DNA from: Prevotellaceae bacterium
GTDB lineage: Bacteria; Bacteroidota; Bacteroidia; Bacteroidales; Bacteroidaceae
Direction of reading: 5' to 3'
Assembly: GCA_029226205.1 (NCBI GenBank)
Contig: JAQXXT010000049.1
Location: forward strand, 1 to 42,831
DNA: 42,831 bases
Shown: one piece after another, positions 7,477-17,011 of the stretch
How positions within the stretch are numbered: the stretch's first letter is position 1
Layout: the number at the start of each line of letters is the position of its first letter
Made by a program: the position numbers and the translations under genes
Notes under the pieces: generated by a model
Seen by the model: only the letters and a program-made list of their open reading frames with translations
The model's database searches: none
What the model was told of the DNA's origin: nothing

Positions 7477-8064
7477 ATGATCTCCAGAGACTCTATATAT
7501 AAAATAGGTGTAATCGGAAAGCCGCACGGCGTGAAAGGTGAGGTGACTTTCAATTTCGACGATGACATCTTCGACCGCACGGATGCCGAATATCTCATCC
7601 TTGATGTTGACGGCATCCTCGTACCTTTCTTCATGGAGGAATACCGTTTCAAGAATGACGAGACAGCACTCATGAAGTTCGAGGATATCGACACCCAGGA
7701 ACAGGCGCGCACGCTCACGGGCTGCGACGTCTTCTTCCCGCGTGAGAAAGCCGAGGAAGCTGAAGGTGAAGCCTCACTGTCACAGCTCATCGGCTACACC
7801 CTCGTGGATGCCGGGGATAACGATGCCGCCACGGCTAACGAAGACAAAGACAATGCCGCCACGGCTAATGAAGAAGAGGCCGGCACGCCCATTGGAACGA
7901 TCTGCGCCATCGACGACAGTACTGCCAATCTCCTCATGGAGGTGGAGACACCCGACGGCCGTCAACTTCTTATCCCGATGAGTGACGACCTCATCACCGA
8001 TATTGACCAGCAGGGCCGCCGCCTCGTCATGCGCATCCCCGATGGTCTCCTCGATCTCAATTAG
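7477..8064 (+). CDS. rimM: Ribosome maturation factor RimM with an in-frame duplicated linker
   Basis: A 195-residue protein. The N-terminal beta-barrel opens with YKIGVIGKPHGVKGEVTF, the RimM signature (G-x-x-G-KPHGxxGE). The C-terminal PRC-barrel part ends LLIPMSDDLITDIDQQGRRLVM. RimM binds ribosomal protein uS19 and helps mature the 3' (head) domain of 16S rRNA in the 30S subunit. Between the domains (about residues 114-134) sits an acidic insert with two copies of a 10-residue unit (NDAATANEDK, DNAATANEEE) from a 30-bp direct duplication at about 7820-7879. This lengthens the protein over the usual 165-180 residues. rimM is followed 7 nt later by dxr, and the gene order fits an operon. 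Confidence 0.94.
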   Translation: MISRDSIYKIGVIGKPHGVKGEVTFNFDDDIFDRTDAEYLILDVDGILVPFFMEEYRFKNDETALMKFEDIDTQEQARTLTGCDVFFPREKAEEAEGEASLSQLIGYTLVDAGDNDAATANEDKDNAATANEEEAGTPIGTICAIDDSTANLLMEVETPDGRQLLIPMSDDLITDIDQQGRRLVMRIPDGLLDLN

Positions 8065-8071
8065 AACAACA

Positions 8072-9226
8072 ATGAAAAAGCAACAAATATGTATCCTCGG
8101 CTCTACCGGTTCCATCGGTACGCAGGCCCTCGATGTCATCGCCCAACATCCTGACCGTTATGAGGCTTACTGCCTCACGGCCAATAACAGTGTGGAGAAG
8201 CTCGCCCAACAGGCGAAGACCTTCCATCCTGCCGCCGTCGTCATTGCCAACGAGGCCCATTACGACGAGCTGCAGCAGCTCCTCGCCGACGAGCCCGACA
8301 TCAAGGTCTATGCCGGCAAGCAGGCCCTCAACGAGATTGTAGAGGCTGAACCCATTGATATGGTCCTCGCTGCCATGGTCGGTTTTGCCGGACTGACGCC
8401 GACGATCCATGCCATCCGCGCCCATAAGAAGATCTGTCTGGCCAACAAGGAGACGCTCGTCGTCGCCGGTGAGCTCATCTGCCAGCTGGCACAGGAGAAC
8501 CACGCTCCTATCCTTCCCGTGGACAGTGAGCACAGCGCAATCTTCCAGAGTCTCGTCGGAGAAGACCAGAATGAGATTGACAAAATCCTGCTGACATGCA
8601 GCGGCGGCCCCTTCCGTCTCTTCTCCCATGAACAGCTGAAGACTGTTACTGCCGCCGATGCCCTCCGCCATCCTACCTGGGACATGGGCGCAAAGATCAC
8701 CATCGACTCCGCGTCACTGATGAACAAAGGCTTTGAGGTCATCGAAGCCAAATGGCTCTTCGGCGTCCCCGCAGAGAAGATAGAGGTACTCATCCACCCG
8801 CAGAGCGTCGTCCATAGTGGCGTACAGTTCAAGGACGGTGCCGTGAAAGCGCAGCTCGGCGTCCCCGATATGCGGCTGCCGATCCAGTATGCCTTCTCGT
8901 TCCCGGAGCGGCTGAGCCTCAACGGTGACCGGCTGAACCTCTTCGAGATCCAGCACCTCGACTTCTTTAAGCCCGACACGAAGAAGTTCCCGTGTCTGGC
9001 CTTGGCTTACGATGCCATCCATCAGGGTGGTAACATGCCGTGTATCCTCAATGCCGCCAACGAGGTCGTCAATGCCGCTTTCCGCCGTGGCGATTGCTCG
9101 TTCCTCGGTATGGCAGATGTCATCGAGAAGACGATGGCGAAAGCCACTTTCGACAAGAATCCCGACTACGACGTCTATATGCAGACCGACGCCGAAGCCC
9201 GTAAAATAGCAACATCACTCTTATAA
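8072..9226 (+). CDS. dxr: 1-deoxy-D-xylulose 5-phosphate reductoisomerase
   Basis: A 384-residue enzyme of the MEP isoprenoid pathway that converts DXP to MEP with NADPH and a divalent metal; it is the target of fosmidomycin. The N-terminal dinucleotide-binding motif ILGSTGSIGTQALDV is at residues 8-22. LANKETLVVAGE, the metal/substrate motif DSEHSAIFQ and SLMNKGFEVIEA follow in the canonical order. I take the ATG at 8072. A longer in-frame start at 7982 would overlap rimM by about 80 nt and add 30 non-conserved residues. rseP begins 4 nt after its stop, so dxr-rseP are coupled; dxr next to an RseP-type protease is a frequent arrangement in bacteria. Confidence 0.96.
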   Translation: MKKQQICILGSTGSIGTQALDVIAQHPDRYEAYCLTANNSVEKLAQQAKTFHPAAVVIANEAHYDELQQLLADEPDIKVYAGKQALNEIVEAEPIDMVLAAMVGFAGLTPTIHAIRAHKKICLANKETLVVAGELICQLAQENHAPILPVDSEHSAIFQSLVGEDQNEIDKILLTCSGGPFRLFSHEQLKTVTAADALRHPTWDMGAKITIDSASLMNKGFEVIEAKWLFGVPAEKIEVLIHPQSVVHSGVQFKDGAVKAQLGVPDMRLPIQYAFSFPERLSLNGDRLNLFEIQHLDFFKPDTKKFPCLALAYDAIHQGGNMPCILNAANEVVNAAFRRGDCSFLGMADVIEKTMAKATFDKNPDYDVYMQTDAEARKIATSLL

Positions 9227-9230
9227 GACA

Positions 9231-10607
9231 ATGGAAATTTTTCTGATCAAGGCCCTTCAGTTCGCCTTGGCCATCTCTCTACTGGTTCTCCTCCACGAAG
9301 GAGGCCACTTCTTCTTCTCCAAGCTCTTCGGCGTAAGAGTGGAGAAGTTCTACCTCTTCTTCGATCCCTGGTTCCATCTCTTCGAGTTCAAACCGAAACA
9401 TAGTGAGACTACCTATGGCATCGGCTGGCTGCCTCTCGGCGGCTACTGTAAGATTGCCGGTATGATCGACGAGAGTTTCGATACCGAACAGATGAAGAAG
9501 CCCGCCCAGCCGTGGGAGTTCCGTTCCAAGCCCGCCTGGCAGCGCCTGCTGATCATGGTCGGCGGTGTCCTCGTCAACTTCATCACGGCCCTCGTGATTT
9601 ACGCTGCCATCATGTTCCATTGGGGCGAGACTTATGTCGCCACGAAAGACATGAGCTATGGTATGCAGTTCAACCAGGAAGCTAAGTCTTATGGTTTCCG
9701 GGATCATGATATCCTCATCGGTACAGACCAGGTGACATTCAAGGATTTCAATGTCGATGTCTACCGTAAGATCAGTGAGGCCCACCGCGTCGACGTACTG
9801 CGCCACGGTAAGAAAGTCAGCATCTCTCTGCCCGGAGATATCAATCTGCTGGACATGCTGAAAGCCAAGCCGACCTTTATGGTTCCCTATATGCCGAATA
9901 CCGTCGACAACATCGTCAAAGGTTACCCGGCTGATAAGGCCGGTATCCGCCATGGCGACAAGATCCTCGCTATCAACGGTAAGAAAATCAATACCTATGG
10001 AGATTTCATGCTTGCCATACAGGCCAAACAGGATGACCTCAACAAAGGCATGAGCCATGCCGACAGCGTGAAGATCCTCACCGTGCCCATCGTCTTCCAG
10101 CATGCCGGTGCCGCGAAGGCCGACACGGCAATGATCACGCTGACATCCGACGTGAAGATTGGTGCTGTCTTTACGAATGTCCTCAAAGACTATAAGCAGA
10201 CGCATATCACCTATTCTTTCCTCCAGAGTATTCCCGCCGGTATTAAATATGGCTGGAATGTGCTGAAGAGCTATGTCGACGACATGAAGTATGTCTTCTC
10301 CGCCGACGGCGTGAAGAGTCTCGGCGGCTTCGGTGCCATTGGTAATCTCTTCCCCGCACAGTGGGACTGGTATGTGTTCTGGAAGATGACGGCATTCCTG
10401 AGCATCATCCTCGCCTTCATGAATATCCTGCCGATCCCGGCCCTCGACGGCGGCCACGTGGCCTTCCTCCTCTATGAGATGATCACGCACCGCAAACCGA
10501 GTGAGAACTTCCTCGTCAAGGCGGAATATGTTGGCTTCGCCATCCTCATCGTCCTCCTTGTCGTGGCGAACCTCAACGATATCCTCCGGGCATTGGGATA
10601 TATGTAA
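9231..10607 (+). CDS. rseP: RIP site-2 metalloprotease RseP
   Basis: A 458-residue intramembrane zinc metalloprotease. The first membrane helix carries HEGGH (22-26), the HExxH zinc motif. The C-terminal helix carries the third ligand in PIPALDGGHVAFLL (LDGGH about 405-409). Between them are PDZ-like segments, e.g. GYPADKAGIRHGDKILAINGKKI (about 230-250). Family members cut anti-sigma factors or remnant signal peptides within the inner membrane; no sigma/anti-sigma pair lies in this window. It ends the tsaB-to-rseP run. A head-to-head pair of family B repeats starts 5 nt after the stop codon and may form the 3' end of the transcript. Confidence 0.95.
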   Translation: MEIFLIKALQFALAISLLVLLHEGGHFFFSKLFGVRVEKFYLFFDPWFHLFEFKPKHSETTYGIGWLPLGGYCKIAGMIDESFDTEQMKKPAQPWEFRSKPAWQRLLIMVGGVLVNFITALVIYAAIMFHWGETYVATKDMSYGMQFNQEAKSYGFRDHDILIGTDQVTFKDFNVDVYRKISEAHRVDVLRHGKKVSISLPGDINLLDMLKAKPTFMVPYMPNTVDNIVKGYPADKAGIRHGDKILAINGKKINTYGDFMLAIQAKQDDLNKGMSHADSVKILTVPIVFQHAGAAKADTAMITLTSDVKIGAVFTNVLKDYKQTHITYSFLQSIPAGIKYGWNVLKSYVDDMKYVFSADGVKSLGGFGAIGNLFPAQWDWYVFWKMTAFLSIILAFMNILPIPALDGGHVAFLLYEMITHRKPSENFLVKAEYVGFAILIVLLVVANLNDILRALGYM

Positions 10608-10612
10608 TATGT

Positions 10613-10671
10613 GTAGGGACATGATTTATCATGATCCGCCCATCGCGGAACATAATAAATTAGGTCCCTAC
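10613..10671. repeat. Head-to-head pair of family B repeats forming a long hairpin
   Basis: GTAGGGACATGATTTATCATG (10613-10633, continuing ATCCGC) faces an inverted copy at 10645-10671 (GCGGAACATAATAAATTAG then GTCCCTAC) across a 5-nt centre CCATC. The RNA could fold into a stem of about 27 bp with few mismatches directly after the rseP stop codon. There is no adjacent U-run, so a role in 3'-end protection is more likely than intrinsic termination. Confidence 0.85.
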
Positions 10672-10793
10672 ATTCATTTTGTAATCTGACACCTGATTAA
10701 CCTACAAAAAAACACGTTAAAACTGTATATTTATGTAATTTCACTTAATAATCGTAAGTTTTCAAAAGTTTTTTATAAGTTTTTCCATCATTT

Positions 10794-10827
10794 TTTGCGC
10801 TTTTTTGAAATAAAACTTGTATCTTTG
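10794..10827 (+). promoter_or_regulatory. Probable gltB promoter
   Basis: A consensus -7 box TATCTTTG at 10820-10827 lies 52 nt before the gltB ATG in a strongly AT-rich tract. TTTG at 10794-10797 could be the -33 element, but the 22-nt spacing is slightly longer than the usual 19-21. The 5' leader would be about 45 nt. Confidence 0.6.
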
Positions 10828-10878
10828 CAACCAAATTGATAGGAAATAGATAATAACTGAATTATAATACTAGCGTTT

Positions 10879-13800
10879 ATGGCAAAAGGATTGTATAATG
10901 CGTCCTACGAGCACGATGCGTGCGGCGTAGGAATGGTCGTGAACATCCACGGCAACAAGAGCCATGATCTCGTTGATAATGCCTTGAAGGTTCTGGAGAA
11001 CCTGCGCCATCGTGGTGCAGAAGGAGCCGACGGCAAGACGGGAGATGGTGCCGGAATCTTACTGCAGATTCCTCATGAGTTTATTCTTCTGCAGGGTATC
11101 CCTGTTCCCGAGAAGGGAAAATATGGTACCGGACTGGTCTTTTTGCCTAAGGACGAGAAGCGCCAGCAGGAGATCCTTTCCATTATGATTGAGGAGATTG
11201 AGCGTGAGGGCCTGTCCCTGATGCATCTCCGTAATGTCCCCACGAATCCCGACTGTCTCGGTGAGGCTGCGCTGAAGTCGGAGCCCGACATCAAGCAGGT
11301 ATTCGTCACGGGCGTCACCGACGACAAGGTACCGACCTTCGAGCGTACCCTGTATATCATCCGTAAGAAGATCGAGCGTCGTGTCCACGACAAGGACTTT
11401 TATATCTGCTCACTGTCGAGCAAGAGCATCGTATATAAAGGTATGCTCTCCTCTCTGCAGCTCCGTCAGTATTATCCTGATCTAACAAAAAACTATTTCA
11501 CTTCCGGTCTGGCACTCGTCCACAGCCGTTTCTCCACGAACACCTTCCCGACCTGGTCGCTGGCACAGCCGTTCCGTATGCTCGCCCACAACGGTGAGAT
11601 CAATACCATCCGTGGCAACCGCTCATGGATGAAGGCCCGTGAGAGCGTCCTCTCCTCTCCTGCCCTCGGCGATATCCACGAGATCTCCCCGATCGTTCAG
11701 CCGGGAATGAGTGACTCCGCTAGTCTTGACAATGTCTTCGAGTTCTTCGTCATGAGTGGTCTGTCCCTGCCTCACGCCATGGCTGTCATGGTTCCTGAGA
11801 GCTTCAACGACAAGAACCCCATCTCCGAAGACCTGAAGGCCTTCTATGAATATTACTCCATCCTCATGGAACCGTGGGACGGTCCTGCCGCCCTCCTCTT
11901 CAGCGATGGCCGCTACGCCGGTGGTATGCTCGACCGTAATGGTCTGCGTCCGGCTCGTTACACCATCACGAAGAACGACACGATGGTCGTCGCTTCCGAG
12001 GCCGGTGTCCTCGACTTCGATCCTACGGAGATCGCTGAGAAAGGACGTCTGCAGCCTGGTAAGATTCTCCTCGTTGATACGCAGGAAGGCAAGATCTACT
12101 ATGATGGTGAAATCAAGGAGCGTCTCGCTGCCGAGCATCCCTACCGTCAGTGGCTGAACACAAACCGTATCCAGCTCGAGAAGATCCACAGTGGCCGTAA
12201 GGTCTCCAACTCCGTTGAGAACCTCACACGTAAGGAGATTGAGTTCGGATTTGGTGAGGAGGATGTCGACGGCACGATTGTCCCGATGGCAACGAAAGGC
12301 CAGGAGCCTACCGCTTCCATGGGTAATGATACGCCGCTGGCTGTCCTCTCCGAGAAGCCGCAGATCTTCTTCAACTATTTCCGTCAGCAGTTCGCGCAGG
12401 TCACGAACCCGGCTATCGACTCTATCCGTGAGAACCTCGTGATGAGTCTCACCGAGTATATCGGCCGTGTCGGTACGGGTATCCTTAATCCTGATGAGAC
12501 CAACTGTAAGATGGTCCGTCTGCCCCACCCGATCCTGACCAATACGCAGCTCGACATCCTTTGTAACATCCGTTATAAAGGCTTCAATACCATCAAACTC
12601 CCCATGCTCTTCGAGCGTGAGAAAGGTGCTGAAGGTCTCCACGAAGCCCTCGACAAGCTCTGCAAGGCTGCCGAGAAGAGTGTCGACGACGGTTACAACT
12701 ATATCATCCTCTCCGACCGTGATGTCGACGAGAATCATGTCGCCATCCCGTCACTCCTCGCCGTGAGTGCCGTACACCACTACCTCATCAATGTCGGTAA
12801 GCGTGTGCAGACAGCGCTGATCGTTGAGAGCGGTGAAATCCGAGAGGTGATGCACGCTGCCCTGCTGCTCGGCTATGGTGCCAGCGCCCTCTGTCCGTAT
12901 ATGACTTACGCCGTCCTCGACGACCTCGTCAAGCGCGGCAAGATCCAGGAGGACTATCCTACTGCCGAAGCCAACTATATCAAGGCCGTGAAGAAGGGTC
13001 TGTACAAGATCATGGCAAAGATGGGTATCTCTACCATCCGTTCCTACCGTGGCGCACAGATCTTCGAGGCTGTCGGTCTTTCGGAGAGTCTGCTGAAGAC
13101 CTACTTCGGCACGGAGACGAGCAGCATCGGCGGTATCGGTCTGAAGACCATCGCAAAGGATGCCATCGCCTTCCACGACAAGGCCTTCGGCAAGGGTGAG
13201 CACCGCAACGCGAAGGGTGAGCTCGTCGGTCCGAAATTCCTGCCGAACTTCGGCCAGTTCCACTATCGTAAGGACGGTATCAAGCATGCCTGGAATCCGG
13301 AGACCATCGCCACACTGCAGCTTGCTACACGTAAGGGCGACTATAACCTCTTCAAGAAATATACAGATCTCGTAGACCATAAGGAAGAGCCGATCTTCAT
13401 CCGTGACTTCTTCGACTATAAGAAGAACCCCATCGATATTAATAAGGTGGAGCCTGTTGAGAAGATCGTCCGTCACTTCGTTACCGGTGCTATGAGTTTC
13501 GGTGCCCTGTCAAAAGAGGCTCATGAAGCTCTCGCTCTGGCTATGAACTACCTCGGCGCACGTAGTAACACCGGTGAAGGTGGTGAGGACAGCGAGCGTT
13601 TCCACGAGACGGTCGACGGTATCTCCCTGAGTTCAAAGACGAAGCAGGTGGCTTCCGGACGTTTCGGTGTCACCACCGAATACCTCGTCAATGCCGAAGA
13701 GATTCAGATTAAGGTTGCCCAGGGCGCTAAGCCTGGTGAGGGTGGCCAGCTGCCGGGCTTCAAGGTCAACGAGATTATCGCCAAGACCCGTCACTCCATC

Positions 13801-15375
13801 CCGGGCATCTCCCTCATCTCTCCGCCGCCTCATCATGATATCTATTCTATCGAGGATCTGAAGCAGCTGATCTTCGATCTGAAGAATGTCAATCCGAAGG
13901 CCGCTATTTCCGTGAAGCTCGTTGCTGAGAGTGGTGTCGGTACGATTGCCGCCGGTGTTGTGAAGGCAAAAGCAGATCTTATCGTCATCTCCGGTGCTGA
14001 AGGCGGTACGGGTGCCAGTCCTGCTTCCTCCATGCGTTTCGCCGGTATCTCTCCTGAGATCGGTATCGCAGAGACCCAGCAGACACTCGTCAAGAACGGC
14101 CTGCGCTCTCTCGTCCGCCTGCAGGTCGATGGACAGTTGAAGAGTGGCCGTGACGTCATCATGATGGCGCTCCTCGGTGCTGAGGAGTTTGGTTTCGGTA
14201 CTGCCGCACTGATCACCCTCGGTTGTGTGATGATGCGTAAGTGTAGCCAGAACACCTGTCCGATGGGTGTCGCTACCCAGGATCCGAAGCTCCGCGCTCA
14301 TTTCCGTGGCGATTATCACTACGTCATCAACTACTTCAAGTTCCTCGCTCAGGAGGTTCGTGAATACCTCGCCGACATGGGCTTCACCTCTCTCAACGAT
14401 ATCGTGGGCCGTACGGACCTCATCGTTCCGAAGCACACCGATAACCCGAAGTGGGAGACGCTCGACTTCAGTCATCTCCTTCATCAGGAGACGGGCGACA
14501 GCAGTCTCTACTGCACGAAGACGCAGGAGCACGACCTCAGTGGTATCCTCGACCAGCAACTCATCAACGCTTGCCAGAAGTCTATTGAGGACAAGGAAGA
14601 GGTCAACCTCGACTATGCCATCCGCAATACGAACCGTGCCGTCGGTACGATGCTCAGCGGTGTCATCGCTTCTAAATATGGTGAGGCCGGTCTGCCCGAC
14701 AAGACCATCAATGTGAAGTTCAAGGGCTCCGCCGGTCAGAGTTTCGGTGCCTTCCTCGTGAAGGGTGTCGACTTCAAGCTCGAGGGCGAGACCAATGACT
14801 ACTTCGCCAAGGGTCTCTCCGGTGGTCGTATCTCTATCCTCCCGCCGATCCGCAGCAACTTCGCTGCAGAGGACAACATCATCGCCGGTAACACCGGTCT
14901 GTATGGTGCTACGAGTGGTGAGCTCTATATCAACGGAAAGGTCGGTGAGCGTTTCGCCGTTCGTAACTCTGGCGCCATCGCCGTCATCGAAGGTGCCGGT
15001 GATCACTGCTGTGAGTATATGACGGGTGGCCGTGTCGTCGTCCTCGGTGAGACAGGCCGTAACTTCGCCGCCGGTATGAGTGGTGGTGTCGCTTACGTAT
15101 GGGATAAGAACCACAACTTCGATTACTTCTGTAATATGGATATGGTGGAAATCAACCTCGTCGAGGAGAGCAGCTACCGCAAGGAGCTCCACGAGCTCAT
15201 CCGCCAGCACTATCTCTACACTGGCTCCAAGCTCGCCCGTACGATGCTCGACGACTGGAACCACTACGTCGAGCACTTCATCCAGGTTGTACCTATCGAG
15301 TACAAGCGTGTCCTCCAGGAGGAACAGGTGAAGAAGCTCCAGCAGAAGATCGCAGATATGCAACGTGACTATTAA
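10879..15375 (+). CDS. gltB: Glutamate synthase, large subunit
   Basis: A 1498-residue protein of normal GltB length. The class II glutamine amidotransferase domain starts at Cys15 in DACGVGMV, which becomes the N-terminal nucleophile after removal of a 14-residue propeptide. The central and FMN-binding synthase domains follow, including the segment around GGEDSERF and the 3Fe-4S ligands in CVMMRKCSQNTCPMG (Cys1116, 1122, 1127). The C-terminus is the GXGXG beta-helix domain (e.g. GLSGGRISI and GAGDHCCEYMTGGRVVVLG). It hydrolyses glutamine and reductively aminates 2-oxoglutarate, giving two glutamates, with electrons delivered through GltD. It has its own promoter and is followed 12 nt later by gltD, so the two form an operon. 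Confidence 0.97.
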   Translation: MAKGLYNASYEHDACGVGMVVNIHGNKSHDLVDNALKVLENLRHRGAEGADGKTGDGAGILLQIPHEFILLQGIPVPEKGKYGTGLVFLPKDEKRQQEILSIMIEEIEREGLSLMHLRNVPTNPDCLGEAALKSEPDIKQVFVTGVTDDKVPTFERTLYIIRKKIERRVHDKDFYICSLSSKSIVYKGMLSSLQLRQYYPDLTKNYFTSGLALVHSRFSTNTFPTWSLAQPFRMLAHNGEINTIRGNRSWMKARESVLSSPALGDIHEISPIVQPGMSDSASLDNVFEFFVMSGLSLPHAMAVMVPESFNDKNPISEDLKAFYEYYSILMEPWDGPAALLFSDGRYAGGMLDRNGLRPARYTITKNDTMVVASEAGVLDFDPTEIAEKGRLQPGKILLVDTQEGKIYYDGEIKERLAAEHPYRQWLNTNRIQLEKIHSGRKVSNSVENLTRKEIEFGFGEEDVDGTIVPMATKGQEPTASMGNDTPLAVLSEKPQIFFNYFRQQFAQVTNPAIDSIRENLVMSLTEYIGRVGTGILNPDETNCKMVRLPHPILTNTQLDILCNIRYKGFNTIKLPMLFEREKGAEGLHEALDKLCKAAEKSVDDGYNYIILSDRDVDENHVAIPSLLAVSAVHHYLINVGKRVQTALIVESGEIREVMHAALLLGYGASALCPYMTYAVLDDLVKRGKIQEDYPTAEANYIKAVKKGLYKIMAKMGISTIRSYRGAQIFEAVGLSESLLKTYFGTETSSIGGIGLKTIAKDAIAFHDKAFGKGEHRNAKGELVGPKFLPNFGQFHYRKDGIKHAWNPETIATLQLATRKGDYNLFKKYTDLVDHKEEPIFIRDFFDYKKNPIDINKVEPVEKIVRHFVTGAMSFGALSKEAHEALALAMNYLGARSNTGEGGEDSERFHETVDGISLSSKTKQVASGRFGVTTEYLVNAEEIQIKVAQGAKPGEGGQLPGFKVNEIIAKTRHSIPGISLISPPPHHDIYSIEDLKQLIFDLKNVNPKAAISVKLVAESGVGTIAAGVVKAKADLIVISGAEGGTGASPASSMRFAGISPEIGIAETQQTLVKNGLRSLVRLQVDGQLKSGRDVIMMALLGAEEFGFGTAALITLGCVMMRKCSQNTCPMGVATQDPKLRAHFRGDYHYVINYFKFLAQEVREYLADMGFTSLNDIVGRTDLIVPKHTDNPKWETLDFSHLLHQETGDSSLYCTKTQEHDLSGILDQQLINACQKSIEDKEEVNLDYAIRNTNRAVGTMLSGVIASKYGEAGLPDKTINVKFKGSAGQSFGAFLVKGVDFKLEGETNDYFAKGLSGGRISILPPIRSNFAAEDNIIAGNTGLYGATSGELYINGKVGERFAVRNSGAIAVIEGAGDHCCEYMTGGRVVVLGETGRNFAAGMSGGVAYVWDKNHNFDYFCNMDMVEINLVEESSYRKELHELIRQHYLYTGSKLARTMLDDWNHYVEHFIQVVPIEYKRVLQEEQVKKLQQKIADMQRDY

Positions 15376-15387
15376 AAAGACAAGACA

Positions 15388-16800
15388 ATGGGAAATCCAA
15401 AAGCATTTTTAACGATACAACGCAAGGAGGCGGGATACCGTCCCATCAACGATAGAATTCATGATTTCGGTGAGGTTGAGCAGACCCTCAACAGCAACGA
15501 CCGCCGTCTGCAGGCCAGCCGTTGCATGGACTGTGGCGTTCCTTTCTGCCACTGGGCCTGTCCGCTGGGCAACAAGCCGCCAGAGTGGAACGATGCCTTG
15601 TATAAGGGAGACTGGAAGCTCGCTTATGAGTTGCTGACATCCACGAACGACTTCCCCGAGTTCACGGGACGTATCTGCCCGGGACTCTGCGAGAAAGCCT
15701 GTGTGCTGAACCTCATGGAGCACGAGCCGACAACGAACCGTGAGGACGAGGCTGCCATCATCGAGCATGCCTTCCAGGAGGACTACGTAAAGCCGAACTA
15801 CCCCATGCGTAACGGCAAGAAGGTACTCGTCATCGGTGCCGGTCCTGCCGGTCTCTCCGCCGCTACTCAGTTGAACCAGATGGGCTACCTCGTAACGGTC
15901 ATCGATGCGCGTGAGGATGCCGGTGGTCTGCTGCGCTACGGTATTCCTAACTTCAAGCTCAACAAGGCCGTCATCGACCGTCGTATGGCTATCTTGCGTG
16001 AGGAGGGTATCGACTTCAAATTCGGTATCCGCGCCGTCTCTAAGACGGAGAAAGAGCATCAGCCGATTCAGAACGACCCGCTGATCAACAACGATAAGAT
16101 CGTCGTCATTGAGGATGAGGCAAAGAAATATGATGCCGTTGTCGTCTCTACGGGTACGCCGACAGCACGAGACCTCCCCATCCCCGGTCGTGACCTCAAG
16201 GGTGTTTATTTCGCCCTGGAGATGCTGACACAGGAGAACCGCGTGCTCGCCGGTGAGGAAATCAAGAAAGAGGATCTCGTCAATGCCAAAGGCAAGAACG
16301 TGCTCGTCATCGGTGGTGGTGATACCGGTTCCGACTGTATCGGTACAGCACACCGCCAGGGCGCCAAGAGCGTGACGCAGATCGAGATCATGCCGAAGCC
16401 GCCGGTAGGTCCCGATGATCCGAAGAATCCGTGGCCGAACTGGCCGCGTACGCTGAAGACAACGTCCTCTCACGAGGAAGGCTGTGTACGTCGCTGGAAC
16501 ATCAACTCTCTGGAGTTCCTCGGTAAGGATGGTAAGCTGACGGGCGTAAAGGTCCAGGAGATTACGTGGGTGCCGAATCCCGATGGTGGCCGTCCGCTGA
16601 TGAAGCCGGCGAAAGAGCCGGAGATCATCAAGGCAGAGATGGTGCTCCTCGCCATGGGCTTCCTCCGTCCCCAGCAGCCGCAGTTCCCCGAGAACGTGTT
16701 CCTCGCCGGTGACGCCGCCAGTGGTGCCAGTCTCGTCGTCCGCGCTCTCGCCAGTGGCCGTAAGGCAGCTCTGGACATCGATAAGTTCCTCAGCAAGTAA
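15388..16800 (+). CDS. gltD: Glutamate synthase, small subunit (NAD(P)H-dependent)
   Basis: A 470-residue flavoprotein that oxidises NAD(P)H and passes electrons through FAD and 4Fe-4S centres to GltB. The N-terminal cysteine clusters CMDCGVPFCHWACP and CPGLCEKAC are the two 4Fe-4S sites. VLVIGAGPAGLSAA (about 146-159) is the FAD Rossmann motif and VLVIGGGDTGSDC (about 305-317) the pyridine-nucleotide motif. LAMGFLRPQ and the C-terminal FLAGDAASGASLVVRALASGR are the conserved FAD-contacting tail. Length matches GltD. It is the last gene of the operon, with a strong terminator 80 nt downstream. Confidence 0.97.
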   Translation: MGNPKAFLTIQRKEAGYRPINDRIHDFGEVEQTLNSNDRRLQASRCMDCGVPFCHWACPLGNKPPEWNDALYKGDWKLAYELLTSTNDFPEFTGRICPGLCEKACVLNLMEHEPTTNREDEAAIIEHAFQEDYVKPNYPMRNGKKVLVIGAGPAGLSAATQLNQMGYLVTVIDAREDAGGLLRYGIPNFKLNKAVIDRRMAILREEGIDFKFGIRAVSKTEKEHQPIQNDPLINNDKIVVIEDEAKKYDAVVVSTGTPTARDLPIPGRDLKGVYFALEMLTQENRVLAGEEIKKEDLVNAKGKNVLVIGGGDTGSDCIGTAHRQGAKSVTQIEIMPKPPVGPDDPKNPWPNWPRTLKTTSSHEEGCVRRWNINSLEFLGKDGKLTGVKVQEITWVPNPDGGRPLMKPAKEPEIIKAEMVLLAMGFLRPQQPQFPENVFLAGDAASGASLVVRALASGRKAALDIDKFLSK

Positions 16801-16825
16801 CAACAGCGTAAAATACTGCCCAGAA

Positions 16826-16851
16826 GGTTGCCGGGCCGCAAACCGGCAACC
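16826..16851 (+). other. Perfect 9-bp hairpin downstream of gltD
   Basis: GGTTGCCGG (16826-16834) pairs with CCGGCAACC (16843-16851) around an 8-nt loop. There is no U-run, so it is not a classical terminator; it could protect the gltBD mRNA 3' end upstream of the terminator. Confidence 0.6.
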
Positions 16852-16879
16852 ATCCTATCAATTTCTATACAGGCAGACC

Positions 16880-16916
16880 GAGCGGAACCTCAGTGGAGGT
16901 TCCGCTCATTTTTTTA
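16880..16916 (+). terminator. Rho-independent terminator of gltBD
   Basis: GAGCGGAACCT (16880-16890) pairs perfectly with AGGTTCCGCTC (16897-16907) across CAGTGG, followed at 16909-16915 by seven T. An 11-bp stem plus T-run is a strong intrinsic terminator. Confidence 0.93.
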
Positions 16917-17011
16917 TTTGGGCGTATAAAGCCAACGAAAACCGATTTATTCTCTATTTTAAAAGAAAACCATAAAAACCAGCTGCGCTATCGCTACGCC
17001 ATATTCTCCCT

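Noticed and set aside
13633..15363. 576-codon open frame antisense to gltB
   Set aside because: It overlaps the conserved C-terminal half of glutamate synthase, has no domain of its own, and has no promoter or terminator.
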